Below are positions 1 to 10,547 of a DNA stretch of 64,000 nt, in pieces (positions within the stretch are counted from its first letter, which is position 1; the number at the start of each line of letters is the position of its first letter). The notes under the pieces are model-generated. The model ran no database searches and was not told where the DNA came from. It saw nothing but the letters and a program-made list of their open reading frames with translations. The translations under genes and the position numbers were made by a program. Source of the DNA: Branchiostoma floridae (lineage: Eukaryota > Chordata > Leptocardii > Amphioxiformes > Branchiostomatidae); contig NC_049995.1 in NCBI RefSeq assembly GCF_000003815.2, positions 7,193,576 through 7,257,575 on the forward strand. Reading direction: 5' to 3'.

Positions 1-308
1 TACACTTAAGTCCATGATTATCCTCGCATCAGTAAATGACAATGTATTACTCTGTTCGTAACAAGTGTATACTTCTTATCTCTACTTAATTTTCATATCT
101 TTGTGGAATTAATTTGATATAAATTGAAACATTTGGGTGCTGTTGTATTCAAGGTTTTGTTTTCCGTTTGTTAGAAAATTGCACTTGTTTCTAATTTTAG
201 AGACGACGTGTTTCAAATAACTCTGATCCATCTTGCACCATCTAGATGGTAGAATGATGAGCCAATGAGATTGGTTCATTTATCTACCAACCAGAATTCA
301 TGTTTCAG
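1..308. other. No gene recognised
   Basis: AT-rich sequence. It would be intron or upstream region of the deiminase gene. I see no convincing exon, start codon context or repeat here. Confidence 0.5.
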
Positions 309-410
309 TTTCTCCCCTACCGAGGCCGAGGCATTCTACATTGTTGTCGGCGACAGTGGACGAGAATTGACCCTTGACCTTACAAAGACGGCACCTGTCA
401 GTTTAGAGAG
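309..410 (+). CDS. PADI: Probable PADI N-terminal exon
   Basis: After a good acceptor (tttcag at 303-308) an open stretch reads [20 protein letters not shown] and continues to a GT donor at 411. It ends with two bases of a codon, and the next exon at 843 starts with one base, so the join gives Ser in frame. The pattern of a Gly-rich turn after alternating hydrophobic residues fits the first beta-sandwich domain of PADIs, but similarity is too weak to be sure. Confidence 0.55.
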
Positions 411-3400
411 GTCTGGTGGTTAGAAGCGCCGTCTATCGAATGTGGTCATTAATACATGTACCTTGAAATTTAACCAATGACATTGCAAATTTCTTTTCTT
501 TAGTGTATTGTAAAATGCCGTTGACTTACAAGCATATAAATTCTTATTTCTCTGTTTTGCTATAATCTGGCAAAAACAAAACTTTGTTTAAAACTAATAG
601 ACTCCTATATAGAGAATGCAGTCAATTTGAAATATTTTCTAACTTAGCATGAAATTGAAACAATTGAACTAGATTTAGGACTATTTTCTCACAAGAGAGC
701 TTTCCTATAGTATAGAATTGTGAGTTTGTCAAATTAACAAAATGTGCCTTGCTTTTAAGGTATTTTTGGAGAACATTTACTTACCCCTAATAATGACTTC
801 GAGTCGTGCCGCCATTTTTGAACCGCCATTTTGATTTCCCAGCATCACCCCGGAGGGTACGGTGACGTTTCACACGGTGGTTGGTCATGAAGGTGACATC
901 ACGGTCAGCGCCAAGAACGAGTCCCCCGAGGGGATGGGCAGCAATGGTGGGGTCACCAAGATGGTGGCCTACATTTCTGTTGCCACTCCCAGCTCCAAGA
1001 TCGATGACAAGGAGGTATGACAGGCCCGTATGTTTCTGTACTCTCAAAGTAGGGGATCGGCTCCGGCTGTTTTGGACGTGTTTCAGGTGTTTTGGAAACA
1101 CCTAAATACGTAAAAAAATGTCCAGAGTGGAACTCTAGTGGAAAGTAGTTTTTTCACTCCTCTTGTTGTTGCGATGCAAAAGCACAAGCAGTATTTCAGC
1201 TCATATGAAACAAGATGAAGATACGCAATTCCAATCTTCATCAGATCATATGTTAAATTATTGCCCATTATAATTAGTTTCCAAAATGTTGGAAGGTGAG
1301 AAAGTCTTGTGGGGTAAGGTTCTGTCTTACGAGTATTGTGAGCATTTTCTAGTTAACTTTCCCTAGTCTTACCCAAGCTGAAAGATGATTACTTTGAACG
1401 TTTTCCTCTAGGTGAACTTTCTCTTTGTGGACAAGAGCGGAGACACCATCGGCGTGGCCACACTGCGCATGACAGCTTTTTACGTGTCGCTTGACGTGGA
1501 CTGTGACAGGGATGGAGTCGTGGAGAAAAACAACCCAAATAAGGTCAGTAACAGCAACCCAAATAAGGTCAGTAACCGCGGCAACCCAAATAAGGTCAGT
1601 AACAGCAACCCAAATAAGGTCAGTAACAGCAACCCAAATAAGGTCAGTAACAGCAACCCAAATAAGGTCAGTAACACTAACAGCAACCCAAATATGGTCA
1701 GTAATAGCAACCCAAAAGGCGATAGCTATATAGAAGAAATGGAAAGGGCCCACCTTCCAATACCGTGCCGGTGACACAGTGGATAACAACCCTCTGCCTC
1801 TACAGTATTAAAAAAACGCTATGGGACTACCTTTACCTTCTACCCATGTGTTCTTTTATGTGGCACTGTCAAAATATGTTACTTACTTCAGTACAGTACC
1901 ATATTGTCGACGTCTGCTTTGAAGCAAAATTGATAAAAATATGTTGTCGTTAACGCTGTTTTTGGTTTCTGTTGATGAACACATACACGTTCGTCTATAT
2001 TACGTTTTGGCTTATCACTTTAACTTAAGTATACAGTAGGCCTATGCACTTTTGTTAAGACTTTTATGGTAATTATCAACTTTTTCACTCCCAGGCATCC
2101 TGGAAGTGGGGTCCAGACGGACACGGCGCGATACTCCTGGTCAATAACGACTGTGATGACTACCTGCTGGAGATGGACCCTGAACACAAGAACAGCAAGA
2201 TAGATGGGCCATTTGGTGATGCTTCCTTTCTGTTCATTGCTCTATTGATTGGTATTACACTTGGTTAAATGTCTTTCATCTAAGGAAGACTTTCGGTATC
2301 AAATTTGTTGTAGTTAATTGTAGTCATTAGTTTGAAAGCAGGCTGCAGTTTACAGGGCGGCCACAGTCGTCGTATGTTGTTGTGCGATTTCGTTGTGTTA
2401 TAGAATTTTCAAGCATTGGGGTAGGGAGAGAACCAACCTATTACGTATCAGACAGCTACCTTTTGTACGCCAACTGCACGACTATCACAAGAATCCCAAG
2501 TTTGCAATCGTACGACGATCGCACGATGTATTTGACTGGACCCTTTAAAAACGTCTTTACCTTACAGACCTGGAGGACATGAGTAGGATGTCCGTGCGTG
2601 TCAGAGGACCGGACACGCTGCCTGAGGACTGTAAGCTGCGCATGTGGGTCCGGCCTGACGACAAGGAGCGTCTGGGGATCTTCAACCTCAGCGACATACA
2701 AAGTACGACAGTGATGATGTGCACTGAATAAGCCATTTCACAGTTTAAGAGCGCATGGGCGTTCGCACTGTATTGTTGTCTAAGCTCAATGTGGAATGAC
2801 AATGACTTACGCTGTGCTAAGATAAACAAATCATAACAAGTATCTGTAATCGTAATGTTTTACAATCATTTAAAAGACGCATGTGCATTTGATTATAACT
2901 TTATTAAAGTACGCGTATCCATGTAGGAGCTAATATAACACGAGCTAAATACATTTTTGTAACATTGCATTCTTAAACAAAATAGAGCTAGCAATCATCA
3001 TAAATGAATGATATACATGTACATGTGTTACACATCCACTATACTAAACCATTAATGTCCGATGCATGTTGATGTTTTCCTTGCCATTCTGCATGTTGTT
3101 GCCGACAGAGCTGAGGGCAAGTGGAGTAGGTAGGTTGCCTTTTTATATCATCAATCCTTTGGAAAATGTAAATAAGATACGAAAGTAAAGGAATGGTTTT
3201 GTCCTCTAATGAAAGGAAATGGTCGACCAGGGTAGTGTTCTTTCTTCTACTTGCCTTTATGCATTCAATGAAACATAAAACTGTCATTGAATCTTTCTGA
3301 CCGCCTTCTGACGTTTGGGTGTCAATAATCCTTGCTGTAATGGACCCAATTGTAACAATGTTTACGAGAACGTCCTTGAATACATTTTTGAATACACTAT

Positions 3401-6400
3401 TTAATATTCACTTGATACAATAACATGTATAGCTTTATCAAGCTTACATTGTTGAGTCATTGAGTTTGTACAAAGTGCACTGATGATCTCATCTGATTCA
3501 AGACTTTTGCTTGGCAATCTCATTGGGCTTTTGATAAGATACTCTGTACACAACAGTTGTCAATTAACAGTAATAATGGTAATTTGTAGAAAGTGATTTA
3601 TTCATTGAAATACTAACCTGATGAAACTTGACTATACATCGAGGCTGATGGTCTTCAATGACCCCATTCACACTAAAAAAAAGATCGGATGATCCGATGA
3701 GCAGAAAGAGTGTGAACGGGAAGTGGATAGGATTTCGGCTTGTTTATGATTTTGACGTCATACATATGGGTACGTCGGACTTTACACCTGCAATCATACC
3801 CATAAAATGACAGAAACATACGATAAACGGGTAAGAAAAGAAAAGAAGTTTATGGACGAGTTTGCTATCAAAAATCAATGTTAATGTGTGTTATGTTTCC
3901 CCCCAGTGTTGGACGAGCTGGGTAACAGACACATTATCGGCCCTAAGGCGGGCCACCTGGCGCAGATCTCGTACGACCTGATGATGGCCGGGGGTACGGG
4001 TGAGGGAGAGACGCTGTTCGCGGTGGAGGGGCTGAAATACCCGGACAGGGACTTCAACGGAACCCTGCGGATTCACCTCAGTCTGCTGAAGGTACAATAA
4101 TACCACCTCAATTCCCTGTAAACTTCTGGGCCACTGTTACCTACAGGCGGAGACGTTACCCTATTGAAAGAAAAAAATCTGAAAATTGACTTTATTTTAT
4201 TTGATATAACATTTTATCCATGTACAGTAGGGGTGAGTATCGGTATAAAGACTGTTTTGTCTTGTTGAACCGGTCCAGAAAAAACTGACCTTTAAAATCA
4301 ATGGGCCGGTTGTTAGACCGATTCGAAAGTGAAGATATTATACCGGCAGGCGTTCACATGTTGTGGGTCTTTCAGGTCCAAGAAAATAGCAAGAGCAAAG
4401 TAGAGGAGATTTGATAGTCATTTCTACCAAGTTTCTGCAGCCAAACTTGTTGTTTACATGAAGATAGGATGTTAAGATGCCAATGGACGTCGGATACTCT
4501 ACCAAACAGAATTCTTTGTAGCGAAATGGACCATTGTTTTAAGTATCACCCATTCACAAGTTGTACATATAACTAGGTCCAGGTTTAAATCCGGACCTGG
4601 ACCTGATCCTCTGGGCCTGGACCGTACCTGCACCTGAATTTCCTGTACCGTTACCCATCCCTAATGCACACAGAACGCCGCAGTCCCAGTGTTTGAAGAC
4701 ACAGTGATGTTCCGGTTGGCACCTTGGATCATGACCCCGAACACTCTGGAGCCCGTAGAAGCCTTCACCTGCCAGATGAAGAAGAAAGAAAACATCGACT
4801 TCGTCAATGACTTTACAAAAGTGGTGGAAGCGGCCGGCATAAAGTTGAACATCGTGCTGCCATACGAGAACAGGGGAGACCGTTGGATGCAGGTCAGTAG
4901 TATAGAATGCAATAGGCAACATTCTTCGTTCGGGAGGCTCCTGGAAACGTCACTCTGTATTGCCTGCACTATTCACTATGACTTGGCTTAACTATCATTC
5001 CTGTGGTCCTTATCAACAAATATAACAAGACAAAAACTATGGTTAACTTCACCATGAATCGCCTGTCCGTCATTGAATGTCTTTTTATGATCAGGAATTC
5101 CTTAAGTCAGCCCGGCCTAAAATACTTTTACGGGCCCAAACCACCTTGCGTCGCTCACTCGGTAGCTTATTCGGTTGTTATGAAAACCGACCAAGCTTTT
5201 TAACGCTGTATATACACCTCAGGGAGGAATTTTAACCATATGTTGTGTGCCATGCTGCCCTGAATTCTTCTTAACGATAGCATATTTTTCCAGGATGAGA
5301 TCGAGCTCGGGTACTCGGAACTTCCCGGAAAGAAGCCGATGCCTGTCGTTCTGGACTCGCCACGTGACCGCGGGCTGCAGAAGTTCCCCAAGGGGAAGCT
5401 GCTGGTACTACTATCAATTTCATATTTACCTTCGTAGTTAAGTGCTAAGATCACATTTCCAAACCGGAGCTCAGTCGGACTGTTGACATGAACGAGAAGT
5501 AAAAGTACATAATCATCCATATATCGTACACAAATTATGCTCATGTCTATTGTTTATGTTTTATGTATTTCGCTGTCTCTGTATGGTACTTTTGAAGGAA
5601 ATGAATGAGAAATACAATTTTCGACGATTTTATTACAAATGTAACGTTACATGTATTATCATGTGGGAAATTAGAAATACGAACATCACAATAGAACGGC
5701 ATGTTGTCTTCTAATATTATGTATGATACCAGCTTATACACCATGATTACTTGAACTGCTCAAAACATTATGTAGAAAGGCGGATATAACGTTGAAAACC
5801 AAGTTGATTTTGTATATTCTTCAGGGCCCAGATTTCGGGTACGTTACCAGGTATGACCAGAACGAGTACGTAAACTCACTGGACTCCTTCGGCAACCTGG
5901 AGGTCAGCCCTCCGGTCAAAGTCGACGGAAGGACGTACCCGATGGGGAGGATCCTGCTGGGGTCTGCTTTTCCTACGTATGTGTCTTCATTCTTCATCTT
6001 AAAGAAACTTTAATATTGGTTAACTGTTAGACCATATAAAGTTTGAAGGTTTAGATATTCATATATACATCCTGTATATAAATATATATGTGTGTGTGTG
6101 TGTGTGTGTGTAGGTGCTTGTATGCGTGTCTTTGTGTTTGTTGTGTGCGTGTGTGTTTATGTCTTAGCGTGTAGCGTGTATGTGCGCTTGTGCGTGTGTT
6201 TGTGTGTGTGCGTGTACCTATGCTTGTGTATTTGTCTGTAAGTCTATGTTTGTCTGTATTTACGTGTGTTTGTATGTCTTGCCTGTATGTATGTACATGT
6301 GTTTGCTTGTGCGTCTTGCTTATAACCTTGATGAGTGAATATAAGAGTAGGCAATCTGAACCCTGAAGAGTATGCCCCCGTCCCTGCAGTACCAAGTACG

Positions 6401-8563
6401 GCCGCCGGATGATGCGCGTGGTCCGTGACTTCCTGTACGCCCAGCAGGTGCAGCCCCCCGTGGAGCTCTTCTCTGATTGGCTGGCCGTCGGCCATATTGA
6501 TGAGTTCATGTCCTTCGTACCGGCGGCTGGTGGAAAGGTTTGATGATGCAACGACATTTTGTTTGTTGTCGTTTGTCTATTTATCATCCACAGTGCATTG
6601 TCAACTGACTCAATTTGCCAGTGACCCACACCAGGTTAATTCACAGTGTCACACTACAGTACAGTATGCGTTAGAATAGGCTGATAGGTTTGAATCACAT
6701 ATATCAGTTCTTTATTGTTTATAATCATCCAAGTTTTGCAAAGTTTATATTAACGACTTACTGTACAGCATTGCCAATCTTACTACAGTAGAAGACAGTT
6801 AATTGCACAACGGATTAACGCACACTTCTGTTAACTGCACGGAATCCCTAAGTCCCAGACCGGTACGGTCCAGCTAAATAACGTCGCATTATTGCACCAG
6901 CCGGATAATTGCACGAAATTCACTGGCAAATAGGCCGTGCAATTCAGCGGCTTCTTCTGAATAAAAACGTATGTGATATATTTTGCTACTAGGGATTCCG
7001 TCTCTTGCTGGCCAGCCCTGCTGCCTGCTACAATCTTCTGCGCAAGCTCAAGGATCAGGGTCATGGTGACGTGTTGTGCTTTGAGGGGAGGACCAGGCAT
7101 GGCGAAAGCGCAGAAAAGAGCATCAGTGACCTTCTAGATGATGCCGATCTCAAGGCTGAAAGTATGCAGTGCCAGGTGCGTGATCCGTGACAGAAATCAA
7201 ACGAGAATTACGTGCTCCATGACTGAAATCACATGAGAATCACTTGCTCCATGACTGAAATCACGTGAGAGTCATGTGCTCTTAGAGTGAATTCTCGCCG
7301 AATCACGCTCTACTTTTCTGAAATCACGCGAGAATCAACTGCATTTACTTTTATGATAGGCCAGGTTATACTGTGCCTCGATTGAAATATAGGAAGCTCA
7401 AAATAACACTCTTTTACCCAAAGCCCATGTCACGTGATCTGAGTGAATGTGGGGCGTCTTCAATGAGGCAATTGCACCCGGAAGTCGGTTTCAGCCCCCG
7501 TCTAAGTTTAAGGATTGTCGATGGCCCGAATGAAAAAGGCCCTTTTCACTTCTCATTGATAACGTCTTTTCTTACACTAGAACGACATCGACTGGAACCG
7601 AGACGTGATGAAACGGGAGCTGGGATTGGATGAAGGTGACATCATCGATCTCCCACAGCTGTTCCAGCTTGAGGAGGGGTCTGGAGCGGGTAAGATTGTC
7701 AATATTCACTTTAGGCAGGATAAGTTTCATTTGTTTGTTATTGTGAATGTGAACACAGCGTTTGTTGTTGTGTAAATATTTATGATTTTATGGTTGAATG
7801 GAAATGTGTCTTTCCTACTCCAAAAGAGTCGGTTTAATTTGTAGTTTGTACCTATTTCAACATTACACGTTGGGGAAGTTCACACTTGCAGGTAAACGAT
7901 GTTTAAACACAATTCAATCTCTATATATAGCTGGATGCGATTAGGAGAGTACTTCTGGACGTTTCTATTTCTAGTGACTTGTTTACTACTTCTAAAGACA
8001 TTAAAGAAGAATAGTGGGTGCCTTTGAATATTTTGTTAGAAATACCAATTAGCCCGCAAGTGAAATACGAGGGCCTCGTATGCTTCAATGCAATGGTTCA
8101 TGAGTCGCATTGTGTGGCGTAACTGGTAGAGCGTTCGGCTTGGAATCTATAGGTTTCTTCTATAGATGAACCTATCGAGGTAAAAGAAAATGCTACATTT
8201 ATACCTTCTGTCTGTTAGGGTCTGTACTGTGTAGTATGTGGCACTGTTAAAATAATAAGGTACTGCAGTGCTGTCCAAAAGCAAATAGAAAAATATGCTA
8301 CCATTTCAGGTGCGTACTTTCCCGACATGGTCAACATGATCGTTCTCGGCAAGCACCTCGGGATCCCGAAGCCGTTTGGCCCTATGATCGACGGTGAATG
8401 CGCCATCGAGACGAACGTTCGGTCCCTCCTGGAGCCGCTCGGACTCACGTGCAACTTCGTCAACGACTGGGACTCCTACCACCTCCTGATGGGCGAGGTG
8501 CATTGTGGGAGCAACACTCGGCGAAAACCGTTTGATTTCAAATGGTGGAATATGTCGTTTTAG
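309..8563 (+). CDS. PADI: Peptidylarginine deiminase (PADI-like), 13 exons, 5' end probably incomplete
   Basis: Calcium-dependent enzyme converting protein arginine to citrulline. Exons: 309-410 (least certain), 843-1014, 1412-1543, 2095-2215, 2568-2702, 3907-4091, 4674-4892, 5294-5404, 5825-5976, 6390-6537, 6993-7175, 7581-7689, 8310-8563 (stop TAG). All junctions are GT/AG and every phase agrees; together they give about 673 residues, close to the roughly 660 of vertebrate PADIs. Seen: the catalytic Asp in [10 protein letters not shown] (split by an intron), His and Asp in AVGHIDEF, and the nucleophilic Cys in GEVHCGSN near the C-terminus. Calcium ligands are kept in [12 protein letters not shown] and FGNLE; Asn373 (human PADI4 numbering, from memory) is Asp here. 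The N-terminal DVDCDRDG loop resembles PADI1-3 more than PADI4. The protein ends FKWWNMSF, matching the family end. The extreme N-terminus and start codon were not found and may lie upstream. Animal PADIs are restricted in distribution, which supports a chordate source. Confidence 0.93.
1532..1716 (+). repeat. 24-bp tandem repeat carrying seven copies of an exon-end 5' splice site
   Basis: The last bases of PADI exon 1412-1543 plus the start of the intron are repeated in tandem: unit aacccaaataaggtcagta plus about five bases. Donor GTs fall at 1544, 1568, 1595, 1619, 1643, 1667 and a variant (tatg|gtcagt) at 1697. Intervals are 24, 27, 24, 24, 24 and 30, all multiples of three, and the frame stays open to 1774, reading NPNKVSNS repeats. 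Any of the donors could therefore be used without a frameshift, adding eight or so residues at a time next to the calcium loop. Confidence 0.92.
3661..3722. repeat. Short inverted repeat in PADI intron
   Basis: ccccattcacact is answered by agtgtgaacggg about 40 bases later, with gatcggatgatccgat between them. It looks like a small hairpin-forming element or the core of a decayed MITE. Confidence 0.5.
4228..4663. mobile_element. MITE-like element abutting a PADI exon
   Basis: The ends are inverted copies (taggggtgagtatcggta at the left; taccgttacccatcccta at the right), and the interior is rich in ggtcc/ggacc stretches. A partial relative lies at about 22765-22835 (caggtccagagg, ccaggtccggac). 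The right end stops about ten bases before the exon at 4674, so the element supplies the pyrimidine-rich part of that acceptor. Confidence 0.65.
6086..6300. repeat. TG-rich microsatellite
   Basis: A pure (TG)n run at about 6090-6112 decays into TG/CG/TTTG-rich sequence to about 6300, inside the PADI intron between exons 5825-5976 and 6390-6537. Long reading frames here are repeat artefacts. Confidence 0.85.
7186..7340. repeat. 32-bp minisatellite
   Basis: About three and a half degenerate copies of a 32-bp unit (ctccatgactgaaatcacgt plus twelve bases) follow PADI exon 6993-7175 directly; the last copies fade by 7340. The exon end itself is not part of the repeat. Confidence 0.8.
8110..8180 (+). 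repeat. tRNA-like (SINE-type) fragment, tentative
   Basis: tggcgtaactggtagagcg fits a tRNA A-box region, but the downstream part does not give a clean B box or cloverleaf. It could be a tRNA-derived SINE head in the last PADI intron. I do not call it a functional tRNA. Confidence 0.3.
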
Positions 8564-10135
8564 GGGGAAAAGCTCTACATCATAAAGCAGTAAAGTTGGT
8601 TTATCACTGGGCTACGTGACGTGTTCATCCTCGCTGTGACCAAGCGATTTGGCAGAGCAATCGACAAAAAACGAATCCTTCTACACTTTTGTGTGTTTTG
8701 TTGTCTTTTTAGTAATTCTGGTACGTTTGTCATGATATCTTCATTATGAAGTCAAGGGTAACACAAGTCCAATGTAGGACACAGCGAGGCCACCAATGTT
8801 CCGCAGTCCAATTAAGTACCGTCTGTTTGAAGTTTGCTGTGTGCCTTTAGCCAAAGAAAGCTTAAAGTACTTTAAAGTTGATAGACTAATAGGGGATGCT
8901 TTAGTAACATCATACTTATATTGTTGTAATATTACCATTCCAAAACAATACTTTAGGTCAGACAGAATGTGACATGTTTACAGTTTAGCTCCCTCATCTT
9001 CAAAATATGCTTTGCAAGAACAATTTAGATTTAAAGCCAAATCCAAGTGCCATGCCTTGATAACGAATCCAATGACCAAGTATTTAGTTAATACATATAA
9101 ACAGTACTGATTACGCAGTTTTATTAGCTTTTTTGCTACCTTTGGTGATAACAAGTATTGTCTATTCAGTCATCGTATTATTAAAGGCTAGGAATAAGTG
9201 ACAGAAGTAAACCAACATTATGCTTCGTAACTGCTTGAAAGAATTTGATAATAGGATTTTTCTGCTTGTATCGGTGATTTTGAGGACCAGCGTTTTTGTT
9301 GTTGTTTTGTTTATCATTCTCCTCATTTGTTGGTAAGACCACACTTTGTTTTACTGGTATCTGGACTTCTCTTATTACTTTTATGGCATTAAGGATGACA
9401 AAACATTAAGGATTACTGGCTATATCTATCTGTGTTTGATTTGTTAATCAACACCGCTAAGGTCCATGTCTATGCTGCTCGAATCATTGTTATCTCAAAA
9501 TCCATATCCAGTATCTTACTATTGCACGACAAAGAAGAGAAAACTCAGAAGAAAAGTCATTTATTCACATGATATATAATGGCACCAACGTTTTTCATTA
9601 TAAATGTTTCATTGAACTTATTTAGTATACTCATATCGTTAACAGTGTGATACTATTTTTTCTCGATAACATTATCAAGTTAGAACTAGCCAGCGTGGTT
9701 TTCAGGAATACGATAAAGTGCATCAGACAATTGACGTGGTAACATTCGTCTTAAAAAAACTGTTATGCCCTAGGATATCTCACCGTCGAAAAGCTCTACA
9801 GAAACATTCTTCTATGGGCTGATGAATTTTGTATGACACACTGTCACTGTTTCAAGGATGTCGCAAAACTATCGTAGGACCCGTGGAACCGGGTCTTAAC
9901 GGGAAAAAAAGGATAATTCACCGCTTATGTAGAGTTCTGTAGAGTGGTCTTGAGGCAAGCTAGCGTGAAATGGGTAAAATTGGTTATGTTAGAGGTAGAA
10001 AAAGGGGTGAAAATAAAACATTGAGCAGGAGTTCCAGGCTGTGTGTTTTCTTAAGATTTAACATTAACATACGTTCCTTTTAAGTCACCTGAGCCGCATT
10101 GTCAATTTCGTATCTGACTTGATTGCTTTATGCAC
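8564..10135. other. Intergenic region between convergent PADI and MuRF genes
   Basis: AT-rich, with no supported exon on either strand. It should hold the PADI 3' untranslated region and the end of the MuRF transcript. No clear AATAAA was seen shortly after the PADI stop. Confidence 0.6.
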
Positions 10136-10141
10136 TTTATT
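10136..10141 (-). terminator. Polyadenylation signal AATAAA for the long MuRF isoform
   Basis: TTTATT on the plus strand reads AATAAA on the minus strand, about 23 bases past the stop codon at 10164-10166. It would give a very short 3' untranslated region. Confidence 0.45.
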
Positions 10142-10163
10142 CAGTTTGTCCATGTTCTTTCTT

Positions 10164-10547
10164 TCAATCGTGGCCCAGAAAAGAGAAGCCCATAGCCTCC
10201 GCGTCGTCCACTTCTACATCTCCCAGTTCAGTCTCCATGTCTGAGTCTCTCTCGTTTTCCTTGTAGTCTTCCTCAATTGAGAATCGTACGCGCCTTCCGT
10301 GACTGCTACCCGCACTCCCCTCACTGCTGGACCGTCTCAAAATCCCACGGATCGGCTTGTGATTTATCTGAAGGACCGAAGCGGATGTGGCGTCCATGTT
10401 GTTGACGTCACTTCCTGCTGTTGTAGCCTTACGTAGGTATCCCGTGATGCTTTCGTTTCCGTTCTTGCTTTCGAATTTGCGTTCTGTTGGTCCAAGAACG
10501 ACGATGTCGTCCTCTTCGTCCTGTAAGATCCCCATAGTTTCCTGAGC
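10164..10547 (-). CDS. MuRF long-tail cassette, last exon (iii-c) with PP1-docking motifs
   Basis: 127 codons and stop after acceptor tatcttcag, phase 0. It begins [20 protein letters not shown], which resembles MGILSDD and DDDDVFITP of tail (i), suggesting the tails arose by duplication. It contains GILR (10335-10346), a SILK-type motif, and RVRF (10281-10292), a protein phosphatase 1 RVxF motif with basic residues before and acidic after. It ends FSFLGHD. Confidence 0.72.
   Translation of the reverse strand, partial: AQETMGILQDEEDDIVVLGPTERKFESKNGNESITGYLRKATTAGSDVNNMDATSASVLQINHKPIRGILRRSSSEGSAGSSHGRRVRFSIEEDYKENERDSDMETELGDVEVDDAEAMGFSFLGHD

Noticed and set aside
1349-1789. Long minus-strand frame of TDLIWVAV repeats
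   Set aside because: It is the antisense reading of the 24-bp splice-donor repeat; it has no start context or similarity.
6051-6629. 192-codon minus-strand frame rich in His/Thr
   Set aside because: Driven by the TG microsatellite and overlaps a clear PADI exon on the other strand.
8110-8180. Possible functional tRNA
   Set aside because: Only an A-box-like stretch is present; arms and B box do not pair, so a SINE fragment is the most that can be said.
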